Below are positions 45,140 to 57,757 of a stretch of 64,000 nt of DNA, in pieces. The notes beneath the pieces were generated by a model that had not been told where the DNA came from, did not search any database, and worked only from the letters and a program-made list of their open reading frames with translations. Source of the DNA: Emergomyces orientalis (taxonomy: Eukaryota > Ascomycota > Eurotiomycetes > Onygenales > Ajellomycetaceae); assembly GCA_002110485.1 (NCBI GenBank), contig MOWL01000072.1:62001-126000 (forward strand), given 5' to 3'. How positions within the stretch are numbered: position 1 is the first letter of the stretch; the number at the start of each line of letters is the position of its first letter. Both the position numbers and the translations under genes were made by a program.

Positions 45140-47229
45140 ATGTCTCCCGTTCAAGGGTACATGACCTCCTACTCCCCTCGCCTCCGCCAGTACGCAAACG
45201 CGCTCCTCGCTCCATCCATTCCGCCCTCACAAACCGTACCTGGCGCACGGACTACGAAACGCGGCACCATCGCCGTGAACTATGCGGAGGATGGATATGA
45301 CGATGATGACTTTGACGATAGCGAGGGACCGCGACGACCGACGGGGCTGAGGAGTTTGAGGAGGGAGGAACTTAACCCGGACAGAGGGCCAGCGGGGGAG
45401 AAGCTGGGGAAAGAGATATTTCATCCTGTCGATGTGCAGCCGAATTTTAGGGAGTGGGTGGTTAAGAAGGTGCTTAAGCCGGCGTATGTTCATTCATTTA
45501 TTTTATTTCATTCTCATTTTTCATTTCTTGTATCTGGACGATTTATATACAATACTAACAGAGGTCTATATTGGTCTGTGTTTAGGAGGAAGAAGCAGCT
45601 AGGCACCCAAGCGCAACTACCATTAACCCTAGTACCCATCCGCATCGATCTTGAAGTACCCGCCTTCCAACCTGCTGAACCATTCCCCTTACCACGAAAC
45701 TATCTAGAACTTGGCATCAACCCTGCCTCCCCCGCCTACCGGAAACCAGAACCAGCACCCCCTTATCGAATCAAAGATACCTTTCTCTGGAATCTACACG
45801 AAGCACTCACGACGCCCGAAGAATTCGCTACCGCCATGGTGCGTGATCTAGATCTACCAAATCCACAAGCAATGACCGTGGCCATCTCCATCCAGCTCCG
45901 ACAGCAGCTGGAAGAGTATGCCGGCGTCGCACTACACCCCCTATTCCAAAGCTCGCACCAACAAACCATTACAAACCCCCAAGCAGCCTCCTCCTCCAGA
46001 GGCGCCTCCGCAACCCCCGGTGCCACGAGCGCTGCAACACCTGCACCCCTCGTCGAAGCAACCCCTAGTACGGGCAGCGTGCTGGTATCCTCCCAACAAC
46101 TCACCATGACCGACAACGAACTAAACCCTGACGACGCCTACCGCTGCGTCGTGAACCTAAACATCAACCTACAAAACAGACTCTATACAGATAAATTCGA
46201 ATGGTCCCTGCTCCACTCACAGGGACTCGCTGAGGAATTCGCGCGAGTGACCTGCGCAGATCTAGGCCTGGGACCTGAATGGGTTAGCGCTGTGGCGCAT
46301 GGGATCTACGAGGCCGTTTTGAAGTTGAAGAAGGAGGTTTGTGAGAGTGGGGGGCTGATTAGCGGGCTGGGAGGGTATGGGAATGAGATTGACAACCAGG
46401 CTGCGAATGGGCAGGAGGCTGGGTGGCGGTATGATCCCGATGGGCTGGGGGATGAGTGGGAACCGAAAGTGGAGACATTGTCGAAGGAGGAGATTGAGAA
46501 GAGAGAAGGAGATCGGGAGAGGCAGATTCGTCGGTTACGGAGGGAGACGGCGAGGTTTTCGTCGACGAGTGGGATTGCACCAGAGTTGTCGAGGCAGCAG
46601 AGCTCGTCTGGTGTTGGTGGCGGGGCCGGGGGTGGATATTTTGATATCCCCGATGAGCCGATGGGAAGGGGGGAGAGGAGTAAGAAGAAGCGTCGGTTTA
46701 GGAGTCTGAGTCCACTTGGAGGGAGGAGTGGGACGCCTGGCGGTGGGGGAAGGGGCACGCCTGATACTGGAGCGGGTGCTGGGTATGGCGGTGGTGGAGG
46801 GACACTTAGTGACTGGTATGTTATTTTTTCCTTCCCTTTCTTTCTCTTTCCCCCGCCCCTTCTCCCCTCTGCTATGATTATTATAGGTATGAAACTAATG
46901 TTTGGTTCATTATCAGGGAGAGGCAAACGTGGCGCTGTGCTAATTGCTCGGTTTGGGGTGCGGCGGTTTGGGCCGTCAGAGATGGACCGGCTGGGCCAAG
47001 GGTAAGCATATTGAACAAACCACCCTTCCTCCCCCCGGAAAACCTTTATCACTATATATTTCAGCCGGCTGTATCTCCAGAAAGTGAAAAATGCTGACTA
47101 TCACGCCCGCTCGCGTGTGTGATTATCTAGACATTATGCCACAACTGCGGCCTGCTTTACGAGCGTGATAAACGGATACCAGTATGGTCCGCAGGACTAC
47201 ATCGCATTGATATACCCGTTGGACGTTGA
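45140..47229 (+). CDS. sfh1: SNF5/SFH1 chromatin-remodelling subunit with C-terminal GATA-like finger
   Basis: Exons 45140-45483, 45586-46815, 46917-47001 and 47131-47229 give 585 residues. The start MSPVQGYMTSYSPRLRQYANALL is the usual fungal opening. The SNF5 domain has two repeats: LTLVPIRIDLEVP ... RIKDTFLWNLHEALTTPEEFA and CVVNLNINLQNRLYTDKFEWSLL ... FARVTCADLGLGPEW. The C terminus is a zinc finger of the form C-X2-C-X20-C-X2-C (CANC and CHNC), assembled only after splicing because intron 3 falls between the two cysteine pairs. The first intron has a perfect TACTAAC branch site and an acceptor that gives KPARKKQL. The protein is a core subunit of an RSC or SWI/SNF remodeller in the nucleus; Sfh1 (RSC) is preferred over Snf5, but the two are hard to separate without a tree. 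Confidence 0.88.
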
Positions 47230-48755
47230 TTCATTATATTTATTTTAAATTCAAAGAAAAGACAGGTCAAAATTGGAATCGGAATCGGAACTTGTCCCCC
47301 CCTTTTTGCCTTTCGTGGTTTCCCATGTTCAATTCCAAAATATATACAAGGATTTCAATTTTTGATTGATATGATTGATCCACTGACTGTTTGATTAACT
47401 GGTTGCCCATGCGGGGAAACGATGAATTTTTATTTTTATTTTTTATTTTTACAAAAAATGAAACTGTATATTCTGGAACTGATTTGCTCAATCCTTTTTC
47501 TTTACCAATTCCGTTTCCCTTTTTCATTATCTCTTCTATTTACTCCGCCCTTCCATTCCATTCTGTCCGTTGCTGCCCTTTTTGAATGTGTAATATGGAT
47601 GAAAAACTTAAGCACTGCTTTTCTTTCTTTTCTTTCTTTTCTTTCTTTTCCTTTCTACTTTTACCGCACAAAAAGTCGGCGAAGGTAGGCGAACAGGGGC
47701 AAGAGATGGCGCATGGGAATGGGAATCAGGGCGTATTTGTTATTAAGTCTACGTGCAAGATATTTTTATTTTTTATTTTTTACTTCTTGGAAAACTTGAT
47801 TTGGCTATTCAACTAGCTATTGAGTCTTCTATGTAATTTATCTCCCTTATGCTGTTCCAGTAGAGATGAAATGTTTGGAGTGGACGAAATAGGTGCTATC
47901 ACGCAACACAGCACTTGCTTATTTATACACGTCTCTACCCAAAGTCTCCCCCACCACCATCACCACAGAAATAGCCAGATTAGATTCTCTTCAAAATATG
48001 TATTTCTTTGCGCGTATATACATTAAACTAGTAAACTATGCCCGTCTATGTACAAAAACATGATTTCAATTAATTCATTCACCCCATTGCTGTCTGTGGT
48101 GCTTTTCTGGCGTTGCTTTTCTCACCCCATTCCCTACCGCTGCCCCCTCCTTGCCTTTCTCCACATCCGAGTAAAAAACACAAACCCCAAAACCCTCCAT
48201 GGAAAAAATACGTTCTTTGGTGTTTGAATAAGGGCTTGAGGCCCAAGGAAGCGAGTTACCCCCTACCAATGTTCCTTTTGCGATTTCCACGCTCAGGTAT
48301 CCATTCCATTTCATATCATACCACGCCACAGCGCATAAACTTCCGAACCTTAAAGCGTCAACAGCCATTCAACAGATCATTGACATGGGCATTGACAGCA
48401 AGAAGGGAGCAGTCACCGTCAATAATGCAATGTGACAGATATTCAAACTCAATGCACGCCTCGTGTGAGTGCATGAGAATCACGCGCGCGTGTGACGGGA
48501 AAGTACTCAAGAGTGGTGAATGGCGAGGAGGGAGAGCCAAGTGCGGTATAATGCTTGGCTGCATGAAAGGGCTGCCGGGGGAGGTGGGGGTAAAAACAAA
48601 ATATCGTATCAGGTATGCTTGGTTTGACGAGTTGGGGGAACATCGTTCAGAGTTGCGTTTTCTTCGCAGAAGGTATGTCGATGGGTTGCTATGAATAATA
48701 TGTTAGTCCACCTTATATACTGTATTTACAGGAAAAGTTAAGATGCAGATGATGT
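47230..48755. other. Convergent spacer
   Basis: About 1.5 kb between the SFH1 stop and the stop of the small minus-strand gene. It holds T-rich stretches and a TTTTC repeat (47619-47656). A 193-codon open frame at 48113-48694 lacks a plausible start and any recognisable domain and is not called. Confidence 0.55.
47619..47656 (+). repeat. (TTTTCTTTC)n repeat
   Basis: Three to four TTTTCTTTC units. Confidence 0.8.
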
Positions 48756-49406
48756 TCATACCGAAGTAGCCCTCCTTTTTTCCCCCCACCTCGGCGGCGG
48801 CGACGACGACTCCTTCTCATCAGAAAAACAGCCTGCACTCCTGGCATGACTCAATTCCGCCCTCTTCGGAACACCAGCGCACACGACATTCCTGTCGCCT
48901 CTGATACGTATGCCAGAGCTGACGTTGACTTCCACAGGCCGCTGTCTGCCCATCTCCTTATCATCTAGAATGCCGGATGCTTTTAGCGCGGAGAGAATAG
49001 TTGACGCCAGCTGCGCAGATTTGACCTGCCGGTGTTGCTGGAGTTGCTGTATGCGAGAATTTCCGCAAGCAGCTGGTGAAGAATGAGACGTTGAGGTGGA
49101 GGTGGATGTAGCAGGCTCCTCCGATGCCGATGCGCCCATTGATATGGGGATGACGATGGTATTCCCCTGCCCCTCAACATCTACCGACGTATCTATTTTG
49201 ATTGTGATAGGGGCCATGGCAACGCTATCTTCATCGTCATCGTCAATGATATTTGCGAATGAATCTTCGACTGTAGCTGAAGCTGTTGCAGCTGCGTATG
49301 TTGGTGGCGGCGGGGGAGGAACATGTCTGTACTGAGAGTGGAGGCTTGCCACGAACTCGGCTAGTTTGAGGTTTTGGTGTTTGATGGAGTCTGAGGGCGG
49401 TAGCAT
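48756..49406 (-). CDS. Small uncharacterised protein, 216 aa
   Basis: A single open frame with ATG at 49406 (MLPPSDSIKHQNLKLAEFVASLHSQYRHVPPPPPPTYA). I do not recognise a named family. Three blocks look non-random. The first is the N-terminal amphipathic helix followed by a proline run. The second is ITIKIDTSVDVEGQGNTIVI. The third is VEVNVSSGIRIRGDRNVVCAGV; these two may form beta strands of a small domain. The rest is Ser/Thr- and Gln-rich. There is no signal peptide or TM segment, so it is probably cytosolic or nuclear. It lies alone between SFH1 (convergent) and the DPP III gene (same strand, 2 kb away). Confidence 0.7.
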   Translation of the reverse strand: MLPPSDSIKHQNLKLAEFVASLHSQYRHVPPPPPPTYAAATASATVEDSFANIIDDDDEDSVAMAPITIKIDTSVDVEGQGNTIVIPISMGASASEEPATSTSTSTSHSSPAACGNSRIQQLQQHRQVKSAQLASTILSALKASGILDDKEMGRQRPVEVNVSSGIRIRGDRNVVCAGVPKRAELSHARSAGCFSDEKESSSPPPRWGEKRRATSV

Positions 49407-51458
49407 TTTGAAAAAAAAAATTTATCAATTTATTAATTTTATTTTTGGTAGATTGGAATATGGATGTGTGGAAAGGAGGAAGGTAGATTTCAGGCTTCAC
49501 GATGTGGTTATCGAAGAGACGATGATCAAAAAGACGAGGCGATGATGTGGTTTTGCGATAAATATGAATGTAATGGGTATATAAATTAGAGTAGGGTTGA
49601 GGAAAGACAAAGGCGTGAGTTTATTATTATTGTTATTATTTTGCACAAAAATAAGAATGAAAAGCTCAAGTCAGGGCGGAATGCTGCAGACAATAATGAA
49701 TATGTCGTTTCGGGTTTGTGGATAGCCACTGATGTGACAGCACAGCCCTATATAGAGACCCAGATAATGGGGAATTATGGGGGGGAAAGGGGGGGGTTAC
49801 ATCCGTCCCTCCATGCGGTCAACAATCAGAGTAAAATAAGAGAGGGCTGCTCACTCCACGTTGGAAAATCTGCATATAAAAATAGTAGTAGTTTTCCAAC
49901 ACAACAAAAATAAGGGCGCATAAAAATGAAAAGACAAAGCCCGCAATGCCAGAACAACAATAAGAGAGGGGCGAGCGGGGAGGAGGAAAAATACGTAGAT
50001 AGAGAAGAATAAGAATGGAGGTAGCAAAAATGGAGAATCGAATAACCTCCTGAATGCAATCAATAGAGAAAGAGAAAAGCGGCTAAGATGAAGGGGTGGA
50101 GTTAGCCGCAGGGGGTATTCAATAAGGATTTAATCCTTGCTGCTTTTTTGCTCATGACGGATAATACTCATGAAAATAAATAATTAGAGCAGGAAATAGG
50201 AATATGGTGGTAGCAGGCGGTTTTCTCTTCATCTCGGCTATAGAAAACAGCACCACCATTACTCACAATAAATAATAAATAACATGCCAACTCTGGGCGG
50301 AAATGGAGCGGCGCAATTGTATCTATTATTGTCATTTGGGGATAAAACCGTCCACTGCTAGCGCAGTTAAGAAAGGAAAAAGGAAAAAAAGAAAAAGAGA
50401 AAACCTGGGGGTGCTCCGGGTAGAGAGAATGTATTCATTTGGGGTTTTGCTCAACCATAGTCACCACCAGATTATTTCCTTTTCACCAGATCCTGACGGT
50501 TGAGGGGCAACCCAGGGCTGGGACACATAATAATGTCTGTCATTGATAATCATAATAATAGAGAAACAAGAACTGGATTTTGCTACCCAGTGGCATTGGC
50601 CCCATTCCTAGCATCGGGGAGCGGCATAGGGTCCATTCTTTCCGGGTGGGATGTAACCTCAGTGTCGGTGTATACCATCGAATGGAACAGAAGAAGAGAA
50701 GAAGGGCAGGGAGAGAGTATATTTGGTTTGTTAAACACAGGATCCGGAGCATCTATCTAAGTCTATCTACTCCGTATTGATGGCGGGGGCAAGAGGCTTA
50801 GTCCCTATTGTTGATGGGGGCATCAATAGGAAAATATCAATTAGGGCTGGGCAGGGTCATGTGAGCACGCTTGGCCGGATCGGGCGGTTGGGCCAGTTGG
50901 GCCAGTTGGGCCAGTTGACTTGCAACTGGCAACAATAGGAGGAACATGAGCAGGAGAGAGAAGTGGGAGGTGGTGACGGAGAGGGAGTGGGTTTTCCAGT
51001 AGCCGCCCTCTGAAAGGAAAAAGATACCTGCAGTAGTGGAATCAATGGAAACTTCTTTATTGATCACTGGCCAACGAAGAAACCCTGCTTACAGCGGCCA
51101 ATAAAATTTCATTGATAACGATAGTGGGTTTCATCCTCGTCAAAACATAGCTTGCTTGACCTGGTGGAGTGGATAATATTTTTGTTCGCAAAATTGAGTA
51201 TTTATTTATTTCTCCTCCCGGGCGGCAATACTGGGCAGCTTGTGGATATTCTCTTCATTCTTCTCTCTTTTTCTTTCGCCGTCCATAAAGAGGTTGTTTC
51301 GCTTCATGCACTTCGGCTACTCTTGCCATGATATCATAGAGCAGCAGAGTTGCATGAAAATGTGAGACTAGATGATAGTAATAATAACCATGATGGCCCG
51401 CTGCCAAAAACCAAAAAAAAGTCAACGACGGATGCGCTCATTGAGTCTCTCCCTTACC
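49407..51458. other. Intergenic region with GGGCCAGTT repeat
   Basis: About 2 kb between two minus-strand genes. It contains the repeat at 50890-50916 and a TACTCCGTA (complement of TACGGAGTA) at 50768-50776. No supported gene. Confidence 0.6.
50890..50916 (+). repeat. (GGGCCAGTT)3 tandem repeat
   Basis: Three exact 9-bp units followed by a partial match (GACTTGCAACTGG). Confidence 0.9.
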
Positions 51459-54193
51459 TCATACATCTCGCTCCGCATAACTTTGAATCATACCCTCCAA
51501 TGTTGGTTCGTACTCCTTCAACGCCACCTTATCGCCTTCTAGTACCGTATTGGCTTGCACAAACACTTTGCGCGGGATCTTTTTCTGTAGAACCACTGGT
51601 CGGACTTTTGATCCCCACCACTCATCAACATTCGTAATGTCGTCGTACAGCGCTTTTCCGGCCTCAAAATCTCCCGTTGATTTGTAAATATGAAGCTTTT
51701 GTAGGTACTTCTCTACCGCTGGTCGGCCATGGCTCAAAATCTTGGACCGGTCGAGGTGAATTTCAAGATCCGAAAGGTCATCTTTGGTATACACCAATTT
51801 CACGAAATCCTCCCCGGCATCGAGGAATGTGCGCAAAATACTGTATCGTGCTTGCATGTGAGCTTGCCCCCACTTCGAGCTCTTAGGGTCCCAGAATTCA
51901 AGTGCTACAACCCCGGCTCTGGCCATCTGTAGGTAGCTGGCATAGAGGACATTGCCAGCCTCACCGTTTAGATCTTCTTCTCCATTGCCAAAGCCAAACA
52001 GCTCTAATATTTTGAAATCACAGCCGAGAACCATAGCTACGCATTCGGCGCGGCATTCTTCGTACGATGAAGCGATAGATCCAAAAACTGAGCTCCATGT
52101 TTGCCCTGGTTTGTACCATGTGGTTATGGGCTTTTGTGTTATGGGGCTGATAGGTGGGTTTGAAATATCGAAGTTAAACTCGCCAGGGGCAGTCTCTTGG
52201 AGTAATTTCCCGGTCCCATGACCTAGTAACTCATGGATCCCGACCTGTTTAGAGCTTAAAATGTTAGAGATTTATCGACCAAAGGAGGAAATTAGTGTTA
52301 CGGTGGAAAAAATATGGAATATTGTGATTGAAAGGGCTCAAAAATAGGGAGGAGGTGAACACCCACCTGGACTTCAAATGCAGGATCCCGATAGTCTCGG
52401 AACACTTGAAGGTCCTGCTCTCTTATAAATGGCACGGGTTCATTGGGCGCTTTGGCGCTACACAGCAATGTCAACACGTTGCCTTAAGTTAAGAGGTATA
52501 TCAGACACTCAACATACCTTAAAACGTTGCCCAGGGACACATTCTTATACCCCAGGTTCTGTCTAATATCATCGTAGTTTGGTATGTTGATGCCAGCAGG
52601 TATTCCGCTCCCCGCGAAGGAGAGAACTTCTAATGAAGTAAAATCAGGTGACAGGAATTTGTCCTTTTCAAAGTCTTTGCTCCAAGGAAGTTTTGGAATC
52701 ATTGATTCGGCATTTGCAACAAGCTTTCCAAACGCTTTAGTCCGCTCTTGGTTGACCTAGGCAGGGTGTTAGCAACGGTGAGCGAACATATCTTAGCGTC
52801 TGGGTGTGATAATTAGCATACCATAGCAGCAAACCCTTCCCATTCTCCCCTAACACCATGAGGATCTCTATAAGTTTCAACAAATCCAAGGTCGGACTCG
52901 ACCATAGGTCCCACATCTTTAATCCACTCCCTCTGGCTTTGCTTGAATGCCTCTAGGGATCCGGTCGTGAATGACTTCTCGTATTTTTGATGCATTCTCC
53001 TCTGTATATCATTGGCAGAGTTCAACCCTGCCTGTTTGACACTCTGCGCAATTTTTGCCATCTCCTCGGAGTGGTCACCAAAGACAAGCCGAAGAGTTTT
53101 GCCTTGTAATTTGCCTTCAAGTTCCCATTTATCAACATCACCGACATCCCGATCGCTGCCCGCCGGTGACTTATCTGCGGATGCAATCAGTAACTCGAAG
53201 TTTCCGGACTCGGTTTTCCGCAGCCTTGTGTTCTCCGGTAATAACTTCTTATTTTCCAAAAACGAAGCTATCAGAGAGATCTCTTCATTCGTTATTGTTG
53301 GAGAGTCAGGGTAATACGTCGTCATGTGTCCGTTTTCTGGATATCCGAGATGCATCAGGCCTGTAGTGGGGGTCTCATATATCCCTCCGCCAGATCTGTT
53401 CGCTTTTTCCAAGGCTGCCTTTGTTTCTGGAGTAACGGAGGCGAGAGTTTCCAGGGCATCAGCAGGTATTCTAGGAACGAACTTGGAATCCCCGAATCCC
53501 TTATACGACCCGCAATTGCCTAAGAACTGGGCAGAGTATTCCAAGAAGAAGCGTAGGTTTTCTGCGCTCACACCGGTCTTCTGGGCAAGAGAATTCCAAT
53601 CGCCATTGCAAGCACGGTGAAGCGAGATGATCAAATCGTATATGGGTTCGGACTCTGGGGAGACTTGACGTAGTGTGATTCGAGTTCCTTGGAAAGCAGC
53701 TCTGTGACATGGTCAGTTCTGATTGAAAACTGTATCAGTCCCATTCTGTTGGGGATGTTGTGTGCGCAAGTCAAGTATCAATTGGAAATATTAATCTTGA
53801 TGATATTGATTGGGTAAAGGGGGAGGGAAGTATAGTCTAATTGAACATAATATAAGAACAATGACCATTTTACCTGCTAATGAAATGAGCATAGCGTTTC
53901 TGTTTATCGTCCAGCGCTTCGAAATGCGGCTTGATCTCCAGCCTGACCACGGTGGGTGGAGAGTCGGCGAGATACTGCTGCTTAGTCTTCGCGTCCATGA
54001 TTGATGGGGTCTCGTCTAATATCGTTATGGGCTTCAATCGTGTAGCAACCGCAGCAGAGCTAGTAGATGCGAGTCTGCTGTAGCTATGTGAAATGGGGGA
54101 CTGGTAGTGTCGGAGTTGAAGAAGACGGCTGGTGGCAGAGAAGTGGATGGCCTTGCTTGAAGCTTTGGAGGACAAGCTTCGAAGAGGGGTCAT
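51459..54193 (-). CDS. Dipeptidyl peptidase III (M49 metallopeptidase), possibly dual-targeted
   Basis: Exons 54193-53874, 53701-52822, 52756-52518, 52457-52367 and 52244-51459 give 771 residues. It removes dipeptides from the N terminus of short peptides using a single zinc ion. The zinc-binding motif HELLGH is present ([12 protein letters not shown]), as is the second metal-binding motif, here YDECRAE instead of the usual EECRAE; the zinc-ligand glutamate (second acidic position) is kept. The first 65 residues are rich in Ser, Arg and Ala without acidic residues until near the end ([22 protein letters not shown]), which looks like a mitochondrial presequence. A second in-frame ATG at 53998 ([18 protein letters not shown]) would give a 706-residue form matching the usual cytosolic enzyme. 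All introns have GT..AG ends. Confidence 0.93.
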
Positions 54194-57100
54194 CGGAACA
54201 ATGGCTTACTGCCCAGCCGGTGGAGAGGGGATTGCTGGCAGGGGAGGGGGGCTCAGGGAGGGGTAACTCAATGATGCCCAGTACTGAACATGCGGCAAGG
54301 CTGGATGCGTGAGCAAGGGGAGCGAGTGGCCAAGGAGAGTGGGCGGGTTAAATAAAGTAAGTGTCTGTCTGCACCTGCGCCAATCCCATCAACTAGCAAG
54401 TTAGTTTAAGTTACTTTCAGTGACCGACTCCTAAAACGCTGCCAATCAATTTCCATTCTTTTGCCAAAAAATGAGCTGTATATGGACAATGGGTGAATTG
54501 CACATTGTCCTCTTGTACCTACTACCCATACGTGGTTTAAACATGACGATGCATGCCAATTACATCTCTTTCTTTCTCTATCGAAGAAGCGGATGGCGCA
54601 GTGAGAAAAGACTACCTAAGTACCTACATTCCCAAGTAGGTAATTATCGATGATTCGACCGCAATGTTATCCTGGACCTAGCAGAAGATAGCATTTTCAT
54701 TAATAAAATAAAAAGGCTACCCTCCTGCAACATCAATGGTACCATTGCTAAGAAATATGCTGTTCGGGATGAAGTTTCATCCCCTAACGAAACGGATCAA
54801 CCATGCACGCAACAATCCACGGAGCTATGTGGCGATTTACGACAAGTATAAGGCTTCAAGAGCCCATTGCTCTTCCAATCCTGGAACAATCCCGCTACAT
54901 ATTCCTTTCTGGAAGCTATTGGGGCCCGAAAACTGAGATCCTGTCCCGACGTGGGTTTTGATTTAGACCCGTTTACGATGTCTCGAGCATTACCACCTTC
55001 GGATCGCGGCATATCCCTGAGGAATTTGGGTTGGGTTGGGAGCTTTTATGGGCTTTCGAATTTTACCTGTAAAACTTTAAACCATTTGGTTCTCTATCAG
55101 TTTACAGTCTATCTGAGAGTTTATGTTTGTAGCGAGTTGTTTCGTTCTCACTAGCTCACATTATGGCGAGAATGTTTGCCCATGCTGAATGAAGGAGGTG
55201 TTATAAATGTTTCAGATGACCAACCGCGAGTCTATCAGGAAAACTCGAACCATACGGCAACGACCATTTCACAAGGGATGGCAATCTTGGGTTTTCTCAT
55301 CCCCGGAAAATTAGGGCTGTTGATGAACCCATTAAGACTCCAACTACTAACTTTCCCGACGCCCAATTGATGGTATTAGTACAGAGCTCTTCAGTCAAGT
55401 CTCGCAGAGAGTCTAAAAGAAAGACGCCATATTTTTGGAATTTGACGAGCCTGACTGCCCGGTCTGCATATTCTACATACAACATATCATATGGGATTAA
55501 GGTGCAGCAAGCTTCCCGTTTCCACATGTACGAGCGAACACCCCCGCTCGCTAGCCGTACGGATTTTTCTCTTGGAGGCGAGAAATAATGGCAAATCGTC
55601 AAGATTGTTCCATTTCTTGCATAACCTCCCTACGATATAGGTGAAGATGAATTCATAACATTATTGATGGTGGGATCCTTGAAGGACATAGGGCTCAACC
55701 CATAACCAAACATTTTCCGTACTAAAATGTACGAACACTTATTTCTTGCTTTATATTCCTTAAGGGGATGTGCAATACACCCTCTTACCCAAGAAGGAAA
55801 CTCCAACACATTAGGCTCATACATGAGCTTCCATTACCACAGGAGTGGGACCGCTGATGAGCGGGTCGCAGAGTTGGTCACCTATACCTATATCATAAAG
55901 GAATGCCTGCGGAGCTCCTAGGGACGGAGGCCCCTACGAAACACCCAATGAAAGAATTTTCGCATAAGTACAAATTATTCCAAGAGATGAAATATTCTGC
56001 TCTGAGATACTCGATTTGTCTGTACCGAGTGTTTTCCTTCTAGTGTACTGACGCGATTGAGTTGCTACCTATGTTTGCATTTCACCCACAATAAGGGTAG
56101 AAAATTCACAATATCCCTGAAGATCTATTCCTAGAAGGATTGAAGTTCCTTTTTTACATGTATAAGATACCAACATCATATGAAATTGTAGGTTAACAGA
56201 ACCTGGGTTTCTCATGTAGTGGTTCACCTTCTGTTTATTGATGGCCGGCTTCCACACTTTTCGGGGTTTACCATTACCGAGAGCGCATCTGCCACGGAGA
56301 GTGCCCGGGAGCTAATACGGCCCTTGGAACATTGCCCTTTGAAGGTAGGGACCCTGCAGCGGCCAACCAGAGGAAATCCGACCGAAGGCTTACTGAACTC
56401 GTTCATCAAATCAAACTTGTCAGACAGTCGAATGGGGTCAACAAGGACCATGGGCACGGTACTCCTCGATTTACTGCTCGAAAAGGTGATGCTTCGTGAA
56501 CCATCAACACCGCTGGAGCGTGATATCCTTATCTCCGCTGATTTTAGCTCCTTGTAGTTTAAGTATCAAAGCTCTCACTGCGTCGTTTCTGTACCTGGGT
56601 GACCAGGAGGAGCTGGCGGGAGCCTTGGACTCCTTATTACGGACTAGTGTCCCGCACACACCTGGCCAACCAATGCATCCACTCAGATGTCCAATAGTTT
56701 CTGGTAGCTCTCAGGGATGGATCTAAATTGTCCACCCTTTTTTTTTTTTGGAAATTGGCCAGGGGATTTTGACAGCCGGTGGGCTGCCTAGAAGCGAACC
56801 ACAGTGGCTGCCTAAATATATGTCAATAATTTCCACGAAGACAGGAAATACGTATTTCTCCTAGGACGAGTCTATATGGCGAACCAAGTATCGGGACTAA
56901 CATTGAGTTACAATCATTAATGGTCCTCTACCTGGCAACCTTTACTATTTCGGAATGAGTTGGGGATGTTCAAAGACGGCGTGAAAATTCTGGCCTGCTT
57001 CCTCGATGAAAGCAGCTTGCGAATTAACCAAATGCCGACTACAACACCCAATTTGTGGATGCTTTGATATCAAACGCGCGTGAAGCCCACTGTGCATGCT

Positions 57101-57757
57101 CATAGCATGCGCTGGCTGAGGATCTTATCATTACGAATAACCGAGTCTATTCTGGGAACAGCCAGTCGGTCCCTAGGCAACTTTTAACACCGCAAAGGTG
57201 TGGCTGCTTCACCTTTTCTAGGGCTCTACTGCGGGAATGCATGTTAAGCTACTTACTGCCTAGACACTAGGAGGACTGCATTTCGTAATAATTACAATAA
57301 GTCATGTTCTAAATGTAGCTGATGTTGCTGCGTCGTCTTAAAACGAGATTAAATACGAAAGTTGGTTCACGATTTGGCAGATCCGCACCCCACCGCTTTC
57401 CTCTATTCACACATACCATCCCCCGCCGTTAACCGAATGCATAGCGAGCGGATTGTGTTTGAATCAGATAACGTTGTTTTGCTTTTAGAAGTAAGGAGTG
57501 TCAATATAAAAGTATACACATTAGATTATGACAAGTGATAATATCTCGACCTAGTTTCGAGCCGCCGCTAAACTAGAGTGGATATCTATAAACTCCATGA
57601 AATGCATTTCCGGCAACGCAGTTATGTTTCATATTGTCAATATAGTTAGTTGTAGGCGTTGCAAAAAATTCAGGGGAATGATTCAAAACCACTCGCGTAA
57701 ACTTCTCAGCTCAGCTCGATAATTCGCAAGGTGAGCAGCTTGCATGTCTTCCCCCCA
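54194..57757. other. 3.6-kb gap with unidentified open frames
   Basis: Between the DPP III start and the SCYL2 stop. Unlike the other gaps it has few simple repeats (one T run near 56740) and contains several open frames of 60-110 codons on both strands (for example 55297-55602 minus and 56219-56557 plus). None shows a recognisable domain, consistent splice sites or terminal repeats that I can see. It could be a decayed gene or element, or plain intergenic DNA. Confidence 0.5.

Noticed and set aside
48113..48694. 193-codon open frame on the plus strand
   Set aside because: No ATG start, no domain, composition like the surrounding non-coding DNA.
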